From positions 3,407 through 13,466 of the forward strand of contig DAJY01000065.1 in the NCBI GenBank assembly GCA_002499015.1: a stretch of 10,060 bases of DNA. Direction: 5' to 3'. Under the pieces are notes generated by a model. It saw only the letters and a list, made by a program, of their open reading frames with translations. It was not told the origin of the DNA and made no database searches. Below, piece after piece: positions 5,138 through 10,060 of this stretch. Source of the stretch: Euryarchaeota archaeon UBA242 (GTDB taxonomy: Archaea; Thermoplasmatota; Poseidoniia; Poseidoniales; Poseidoniaceae). Position 1 is the stretch's first letter; every line of letters begins with the position of its first letter. The position numbers and the translations under genes were made by a program.

Positions 5138-7738
5138 TCAAGAACAGGTAGTTCGCAGCACTTCAATTACGTGTTCAAGAGAAGGTATTGTATGATCTTC
5201 CAAAGGAGGGGAAAATGGAACTGGAGTGTCCAACGCACCGATGACAACCGGTGCAGATTCCATATTATAGAAACAAGATTCTAAAATTCTAGATTGTATT
5301 GTATGACCAAGTCCACCACTCCATTGACCTTCTTGTAAGATAACAAGTCTACCAGACCTAGTAACCGATTCAATACATGTTTGGGCATCGAATGGTATTA
5401 GAGTTCGTAAATCTATTATCTCAACTTCAATATTTTCTTGAGCCAATTGCTGTGCTGCTTTTAATGCAACATGAAGCATTGAGCCCCAAGTAACCAGAGT
5501 GACATCCCTGCCACCACGGATTACTGCGGCTTTACCAATTTTAAAGGGTTGATTATTTTCAATAGATTGTTTTACCGATTCGGTATCGACTATCTGATTA
5601 ATATTTTGACCCCATCCAGTTAGACCGCCTCTCAAACCATACAATCCAATGTGTTCAAGCATCAATACTGGGTCATTCAATTCTGCTGCCTCCACCAGAA
5701 GGTCATATGCATCTTGTGGCGTTGCTGGTGCTAGGACCACTAATCCAGGGTCATTAGCAAACCACGCCTCAATCATGTTAGCATGGAAAGGCCCTGAGCG
5801 AGTTTTACCTCCGAGTGGTATTCGAATAGTCATTGGACACTCTGCCCCCCATCTCCAACGAAGCATTGCTGCATTATTGATGAGCGCATTATAGCCAAGT
5901 GCAGCAAACCCTCCAAATTGAATTTCAATCATTGGCCTCATTCCAGATAATGCAGCGCCTACACCAGTGTGGACGATGACCGCCTCACAAAGTGGCATGT
6001 CGATCAATTTATCAGAATGGCCTGCGTTTTTCAATGCCATATTCATTCCAAAGGCACCGGCAACTTCCATATCTTCTCCAATGAAGACACAGTTCTCTTG
6101 ATGACGAGTTGCAATATCGACCATCGCTTGTTGTATAGCACGTGCATAGGTCCAACCACCACTTTCAGAATATTGTAGGGTACATTGTCCAACTTCAAGT
6201 GGAGAATCAAGCAACTGTAGTTCCTCTGTCCCATTAATTCTTGACAGATGGTCTTGGTGAGTATCTGCATCATTAAGGGAAGTAATTCCTTTGGTCACAC
6301 TCTCTGGACTTGGCCATTCCATATCCTCAAGGTCTCCTCGCGCATCCTCAACAAGTTGCTGTTCTTCAAGAGAAATTGCCAGCAATACATCTTCCTCTAC
6401 TCCTAGGTCAACAAGAAGTTGACGATGTGTTGGAATCGGGTCTTTCGCTTTCCAGTACGCAAGTAAGTCTTTGTCCACATAGCCCGGAGGAGTTCCGCTT
6501 TCACTTCCGAGATAAAGATCGTCGTGGTGATGGGCATGACCACAACCACGCATTGTTTCCACATGAATCATTGTAGGTCCACCGCCCTCTAGAGTGAATT
6601 CACGCGCAACTGCAGTACTCGCATGCCAAGATGCTGGGTCTGAACCATCGATTGTCCATGATGGGAATCCCATCGCTACTGCTTTATCAGCCCAAACTTC
6701 TACTCCTGATTGTTTTGCGGGAGGGGTATCCAAAGCGATTTGGTTATTTTGTAAGATGTAGCAAATTGGTAGACCTCTAGCCCCTGCTAGATTCATTGCC
6801 TCCCAATATTCTCCGGATGATGAAGCACCTTCACCAATACAAGCAATATGGAATCTTTGCAAATTTTGCCTCCATGCGGCAAATGCTAGTCCAGTCATCG
6901 TAACGCTAGCTATAGGCAATGGTGCAGTAGGAGGTAGAACACCTACATGCCATGCGCCAACGTGTAAATCTCTGCCACCAGCATTTTCCCAGCCACCATT
7001 TTGATTAGAACCGGCTTTTCCAAGATTTGCTGCCATTACATCAAGAGGCGTATCCCCCATTGCCAATCCAAGACCAATATCTCTAATCATAGGTGCAACT
7101 AAATCTCCGTCATAGCCATTACCGGGAGTTGATCCTCGTGGCGCATCGATTTGACGGTTTAAGGCGGTGGCAACTGCAACAACTCCCTCCTGCCATGTTG
7201 AACGAAAGCCTTTGCCACCAAATTTACTGCCATCTGGAGTTTCAATTCCTTCAGTGGAAATTATCTTTAATTGGTCGTCCAAATATCTAGTTCTTTCCAT
7301 CAATCTTTGCCACTCAAGGCGTTGTTCAATAGTTACAGACATGTAATGTGCTAAGCGCCTTAATGTCAAACGCATATCAATAATAAAATGTGTATTTCTT
7401 CTGTCTAAAAATTCATCGAGAGTTCTTCGCGGAATAACTTCCACATCTCCTTGCCCTTCCATCTTTGAATTTATTTGTGCTTTCATTGCTCTATCCAATG
7501 CTACCAAAAAGCGACTGCTAAAGTTATGCCATGAAGGACCTTCAAATTGTTTTGGTTCATTACCAATCATGTGATCCCAAACAGTAGCGACGAGGAATAA
7601 ATGGCCATCGTGACGCTGCGTTACAAAGCGAAGCACTTCACTTCTAGCAGTATCTGTATGAAGTTGTTGAATGAACTCGAGAGAGTTGCGTGGACGCCAA
7701 TCCGCGCCGTGAATAACTGGTAAGTCGCCTTGTTCCAT
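5138..7738 (-). CDS. Fused alpha-beta E1 component of a 2-oxo-acid dehydrogenase complex
   Basis: This 866-residue thiamine-diphosphate enzyme decarboxylates a 2-oxo acid (pyruvate or branched-chain) and transfers the acyl group to lipoyl-E2. The alpha part is at about 141-480. It has GGRDLHVG (254-261), a TPP site GEG at 302-304 followed 27 residues later by NN (331-332), and the active-site loop RGCGHAHHHDD (397-407). The beta part is at about 525-866. It has GEDMEVAGAFG (554-564), the TPP-activating Glu585 in MPLCEAVIVHTGVGAALSG, SGPFHANMIEAWF (648-660), and a transketolase C-terminal domain from about 740 with LRTLIPFD (777-784). Usual features altered are GDG to GEG (seen in other fused E1s, from memory) and a longer His-rich loop. 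Residues 1-140 are an extension I cannot assign. No E2 or E3 is adjacent. The ATG is preceded by GAGG at a plausible distance. Substrate is uncertain; branched-chain is somewhat favoured by the fused architecture. Confidence 0.93.
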   Translation of the reverse strand: MEQGDLPVIHGADWRPRNSLEFIQQLHTDTARSEVLRFVTQRHDGHLFLVATVWDHMIGNEPKQFEGPSWHNFSSRFLVALDRAMKAQINSKMEGQGDVEVIPRRTLDEFLDRRNTHFIIDMRLTLRRLAHYMSVTIEQRLEWQRLMERTRYLDDQLKIISTEGIETPDGSKFGGKGFRSTWQEGVVAVATALNRQIDAPRGSTPGNGYDGDLVAPMIRDIGLGLAMGDTPLDVMAANLGKAGSNQNGGWENAGGRDLHVGAWHVGVLPPTAPLPIASVTMTGLAFAAWRQNLQRFHIACIGEGASSSGEYWEAMNLAGARGLPICYILQNNQIALDTPPAKQSGVEVWADKAVAMGFPSWTIDGSDPASWHASTAVAREFTLEGGGPTMIHVETMRGCGHAHHHDDLYLGSESGTPPGYVDKDLLAYWKAKDPIPTHRQLLVDLGVEEDVLLAISLEEQQLVEDARGDLEDMEWPSPESVTKGITSLNDADTHQDHLSRINGTEELQLLDSPLEVGQCTLQYSESGGWTYARAIQQAMVDIATRHQENCVFIGEDMEVAGAFGMNMALKNAGHSDKLIDMPLCEAVIVHTGVGAALSGMRPMIEIQFGGFAALGYNALINNAAMLRWRWGAECPMTIRIPLGGKTRSGPFHANMIEAWFANDPGLVVLAPATPQDAYDLLVEAAELNDPVLMLEHIGLYGLRGGLTGWGQNINQIVDTESVKQSIENNQPFKIGKAAVIRGGRDVTLVTWGSMLHVALKAAQQLAQENIEVEIIDLRTLIPFDAQTCIESVTRSGRLVILQEGQWSGGLGHTIQSRILESCFYNMESAPVVIGALDTPVPFSPPLEDHTIPSLEHVIEVLRTTCS

Positions 7739-7760
7739 GTTACAGCCTCATGTTGGCGCA

Positions 7761-7776
7761 GAAGGAGGTCTCCTTC
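7761..7776 (-). promoter_or_regulatory. Palindrome in the E1 leader
   Basis: GAAGGAG and CTCCTTC face each other across 2 bases, 23 bases upstream of the E1 ATG. Each arm contains a GGAG-type core on one strand. On the minus strand a 4-codon frame (ATG AGG CTG TAA, 7751-7740) lies between the palindrome and the E1 start. The element could be an operator for a dimeric regulator or an RNA element in the 5' leader. The upstream T-rich block at 7838-7833 could be the TATA box, giving a leader of about 70 bases. Confidence 0.35.
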
Positions 7777-7842
7777 AAGCCTATGCATCGGTTGTAGCCC
7801 TGTATTGCAAACATTGATATCCAATAACATCTAAAAATAGAT

Positions 7843-7998
7843 ATGGACCCTACAGCAGAATTCGCTGAAATGATTGCTATATCTGCCGCAGATGCTGTTA
7901 ATTTGGAAAAAATGGAAAAGAAATGGTGGTGGAAACCATTAACAAAATTCTTGTTTATTTCCCCATTCATTGCATTAGGGATTTATTATTTTAGTTGA
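7843..7998 (+). CDS. Small predicted single-pass membrane protein (51 residues)
   Basis: ATG at 7843 runs to TGA at 7996-7998. The N-terminal half (1-29) is acidic to mixed and probably helical (MDPTAEFAEMIAISAADAV). It is followed by a basic, Trp-rich junction KWWWKPLTK (27-35) and a hydrophobic segment of about 16 residues (FLFISPFIALGIYYF, 36-50) ending at the stop. This layout, an aromatic/basic belt followed by one membrane helix with a cytoplasmic N-terminus, is typical of genuine small membrane proteins and is unlikely by chance. It is the only plus-strand gene between the minus-strand E1 and MFS genes, and it explains an otherwise unusually large gap. There is no ribosome-binding site. 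TTGATATC at 7814-7821 is a weak TATA candidate at the leaderless distance. The opposite-strand frame (7740-7970) looks like its shadow. No function is known to me. Confidence 0.55.
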   Translation: MDPTAEFAEMIAISAADAVNLEKMEKKWWWKPLTKFLFISPFIALGIYYFS

Positions 7999-8009
7999 TT
8001 AAACAACTA

Positions 8010-9266
8010 TTACTCCGACTCAAGACGAGTACTCATTTCAGAATTATAGCATTCAGTGAGTAAATCTTGGTTTTTATATGTCATCACAAAACCAATCAAT
8101 GCTGGAACGCATAGAAGACCTAGAGAAAGCGGCCATGAATGGGATAAGTCATACATTGGTCCAACTATTAATGGTCCAACAATTGTTCCTGCAGCCCAAG
8201 CAGTACCAAATGCTCCAAAGGCCAATCCAGGGTTACCTGAACCATATGCTTGGTTAGCAGCAGCATCTATCATAGTCAACATTGGTATTTGAGTTGCTGC
8301 AATCGCGAATTGGTATATTCCAAGCATTAGAATCATCGCGAAAACCGCTTCTTTGCCTGATAGTTTGAACCCCAATATTCCAACCAAGGCCAAAGAAATA
8401 GTAACTACTATCCAACCCATCAGCATATATCTGGTAGGACCATTCTTGTCGACCAATTTACCCCAAAACAATGAACCGAGGCCCTGAGTGAATACCATTA
8501 CCAATAATACACCTCCAATCGCTGCTGGTTTCAAACCCAATTTGTCATCAAGGAATAACGGACCTCCGGCTTCCAAAGCACCGGTTGCTAACGTGGTTAT
8601 TGCAATTAAGATTCCAACTCTTAGCAAAATAGGGTTAGTGATGAATACCTTCAATGAAACATTACCTTGTGCAGGTTCTTGCGCATCCCCGATTATTGAG
8701 GAGGAATACCAGACTAAAGGAACCGCAATAAGGGTTACAAGTGACAATACAACGAAGGCGGCCGAACCAAAGTATTGGAATAAAACTCCTCCGAGAACTG
8801 GCCCCAATAGACCCCCAACCGCTGCCATTGCGATTAGTTTTCCAGCCTGTTCTCCGAATTTATTAGGCCACAATTGTGATGCTGATGCTAGACACGCCGT
8901 CATTATTGCCGCACCTGATGCGCCATGGACTAATCTTGCTCCTGCGAGAATTAGGAATGGACGAGGTAGTAATTCTTCTGTTGCTACAAGATACATCAGT
9001 GCAGAAGCCGACAATAGAACTAACGAGATTAGAATTATCTTACCACAACCAATTTTATCGGTCAAGCGACCTGTTAGTGGACCCAATAGAAACATCGGAA
9101 TTGCCCAAATTGAAATCAATAATGCTGCTTGAGTTGCACTGAAACCAAATTGATCTTGCCACGCTGGCAAAATTGGCACGATGAATGCGTATCCGAGATA
9201 ATTGACGAATAGAGCCATGATTAAGGCTGGAAAGGCAAATGCCATCTTTCTTTCTTGGACATTCAT
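8010..9266 (-). CDS. MFS transporter, drug:H+ antiporter-like
   Basis: This 418-residue major facilitator protein has 12 visible membrane segments in two halves (about 10-188 and 214-396) joined by a short cytoplasmic loop. Motif A in the loop after segment 2 reads GRLTDKIGCGK (66-76), and its repeat in the second half is GKLVDKNGPTR (269-279). Motif B in segment 4 is RLVHGASGAA (111-120). Motif C, typical of proton-driven exporters, is GGLLGPVLGG (151-160) in segment 5. This points to an efflux antiporter of the DHA1 type (multidrug or metabolite export), but the substrate cannot be told. A further G-P-rich helix occurs near 350-370. The ATG overlaps the stop of the upstream unknown gene as ATGA and has a strong GGAGGAGG site, so the two are translationally coupled. 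The C-terminus (about 397-418) is a short polar tail. Confidence 0.93.
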   Translation of the reverse strand: MNVQERKMAFAFPALIMALFVNYLGYAFIVPILPAWQDQFGFSATQAALLISIWAIPMFLLGPLTGRLTDKIGCGKIILISLVLLSASALMYLVATEELLPRPFLILAGARLVHGASGAAIMTACLASASQLWPNKFGEQAGKLIAMAAVGGLLGPVLGGVLFQYFGSAAFVVLSLVTLIAVPLVWYSSSIIGDAQEPAQGNVSLKVFITNPILLRVGILIAITTLATGALEAGGPLFLDDKLGLKPAAIGGVLLVMVFTQGLGSLFWGKLVDKNGPTRYMLMGWIVVTISLALVGILGFKLSGKEAVFAMILMLGIYQFAIAATQIPMLTMIDAAANQAYGSGNPGLAFGAFGTAWAAGTIVGPLIVGPMYDLSHSWPLSLGLLCVPALIGFVMTYKNQDLLTECYNSEMSTRLESE

Positions 9267-10051
9267 TCTTCCTCCTCCAATTCGGGCAGGGAATCAAGCA
9301 CTTCTCTAGTTAATTTTGCAGCATCTTCGATTTGCGTCATTAATGTCAAATCTGAAACTGCACCTGGGCGGCCAAGGCTCCACATCAAATCATGTACAAT
9401 CTCGATTGTTAATTTCGTCATTTTAAGAACCTGAGGGTCAATTTTAACCTTAAACTCATCTTCATGGATAGTAATAAAATCTGGCTCTTCGTCGAGGATT
9501 GAATCCATTATTTGGATTATTTCTTCTTCAATATTATCTGCTTGGTTTTGGAGAATATCTTCCATTGAAGAACTCAGTTTGAGATTGTTAGATGATTTTG
9601 CTCCACCACCCAGTGTATTTTTGCCTTTGCTCATTTGTTTGAATGAAGGTATTGAAGATTGACCCTTTTGTGATTCACCTGCTTCACTTCCACCACCATC
9701 TATTGATTCTAGTTGAGATGAAATTTCGCTCGCATCCCCTACCAATCTGTTCAAGGCAATTCGTAGCATAGAAGACATCATTGCTAAATCTATTTCCTCA
9801 TCAACTTCTATTCCTTCTTCTCCTAGTTGTTGCATTATTTCATTGATGAAATCTGTATTGATTTTTTCAGGATTGACCAAACCTTTCAACATTGGAAGAG
9901 CCCATTTACCATCACCCATCATCATTCCAACATCAAAAGAACCTCCACCACCGATTCCACTATCTACATCAGCGGGTGGTGGGACAAATTGCTTACGAGT
10001 ATGTTTACCAATTTGTTCAACCAATGCAGGCATATTAATCGGTTTTGACAT
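9263..10051 (-). CDS. Unrecognised cytoplasmic protein co-transcribed with the MFS transporter
   Basis: I do not recognise this 262-residue protein. It has no signal peptide or membrane helix. An N-terminal stretch with PPP and a Gly run (24-48) is followed by a Met-rich helical region (49-110, with KWALPMLKGLV at 49-59 and MMSSMLRIALNRLV at 91-104). Next is a Gly/Ser/Lys-rich linker of low complexity (about 112-162), then a second helical region (163-262) with a strand-like DFITIHEDEFKVKI (191-204) and an acidic Glu tail. The protein is acidic overall and could be two helical domains on a flexible linker. The start is taken as the ATG at 10051; only 9 bases upstream are visible, without a ribosome-binding site, so an earlier start beyond the window cannot be excluded. 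It precedes and overlaps the transporter gene by 4 bases, suggesting coupled expression rather than proving a shared function. Confidence 0.75.
   Translation of the reverse strand: MSKPINMPALVEQIGKHTRKQFVPPPADVDSGIGGGGSFDVGMMMGDGKWALPMLKGLVNPEKINTDFINEIMQQLGEEGIEVDEEIDLAMMSSMLRIALNRLVGDASEISSQLESIDGGGSEAGESQKGQSSIPSFKQMSKGKNTLGGGAKSSNNLKLSSSMEDILQNQADNIEEEIIQIMDSILDEEPDFITIHEDEFKVKIDPQVLKMTKLTIEIVHDLMWSLGRPGAVSDLTLMTQIEDAAKLTREVLDSLPELEEEE
9271..9278 (-). promoter_or_regulatory. Ribosome-binding site for the MFS gene inside the upstream gene
   Basis: GGAGGAGG, read on the minus strand from 9278 to 9271, lies 4 bases before the transporter ATG. It is made by the Glu codons of the acidic C-terminal tail of the 262-residue protein. 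With the ATGA overlap this indicates reinitiation or coupled translation. Confidence 0.65.
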
Positions 10052-10060
10052 TACTTCTGA

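Noticed and set aside
7829..7842. ATCTA-AAAA-TAGAT inverted repeat before the microprotein ATG
   Set aside because: The arms are only 5 bases and AT-rich, so chance is likely; it may simply be a TATA-like block for the minus-strand E1 gene.
7740..7970. Minus-strand open frame of 76 codons upstream of E1
   Set aside because: It lies opposite the better-formed 51-codon membrane ORF, has a haphazard composition, and covers the E1 promoter/leader.
8488..9132. Long plus-strand open frame (214 codons) opposite the MFS gene
   Set aside because: It is antisense to a clearly coding transporter, is rich in Asn/Pro/Thr as expected from reverse reading of membrane codons, and has no motif.
1..10060. 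CRISPR array, insertion sequence, tRNA/rRNA genes, defence or phage genes
   Set aside because: No direct repeat series, transposase motifs, tRNA cloverleaf with CCA-side signals, or defence domains were found on either strand by reading.

Overview
The window is AT-rich, densely packed, and codes for aerobic, heterotrophic-type metabolism. There are no rRNA or tRNA genes, insertion sequences or CRISPR repeats that I can see. Several genes have no Shine-Dalgarno sequence but carry a TATA-like element centred about 26 bases before the ATG, as expected for leaderless archaeal mRNAs. Together with many one-gene transcription units and a fused alpha-beta E1 oxo-acid dehydrogenase, this makes a marine planktonic euryarchaeon (Poseidoniales / Marine Group II type) my best guess. 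A low-GC marine bacterium is not excluded, because three minus-strand genes (acyl-CoA dehydrogenase, XdhC and the MFS transporter) also have Shine-Dalgarno-like sequences. No taxonomic marker is present.

Left part (1-1251). Two minus-strand genes, a MobA/MocA-like nucleotidyltransferase followed by an XdhC-family protein cut by the left edge, form a molybdenum-hydroxylase maturation pair. A perfect 8-bp hairpin lies in the gap between them. The pair predicts a xanthine/CO dehydrogenase-family enzyme elsewhere in the genome.

Middle left (1252-4405). A plus-strand gene of unknown function ends 3 bases from the end of a convergent acyl-CoA dehydrogenase. Upstream of the dehydrogenase, on the same strand, is a sodium/calcium exchanger-family (CaCA) antiporter. 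It is followed by a nested stem-loop plus a U-rich tract that looks like its terminator.

Middle (4406-7842). A 95-base divergent promoter region serves the antiporter (minus) and an aquaporin (plus), with a TATA-like box for each. The aquaporin ends 1 base from the end of an 866-residue fused E1 component of a 2-oxo-acid dehydrogenase complex. This E1 has a long N-terminal extension and no E2 or E3 neighbour here. Its leader contains a 7-bp-arm palindrome.

Right (7843-10060). A 51-codon plus-strand ORF, probably a small membrane protein, sits in the gap between E1 and the next genes. Then comes a two-gene minus-strand operon: a 262-residue protein of unknown function overlapping by ATGA with an MFS efflux-type transporter.

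Taken together, acyl-CoA dehydrogenase and E1 oxidise fatty-acid and 2-oxo-acid substrates to acyl-CoA intermediates. The antiporter and aquaporin handle ions and water or small neutral solutes. The Mo-cofactor pair supports an unseen hydroxylase. I did not find an obvious new multi-gene system. The most novel items are the two unrecognised proteins, the microprotein, and the unusual features of the E1 and the antiporter.
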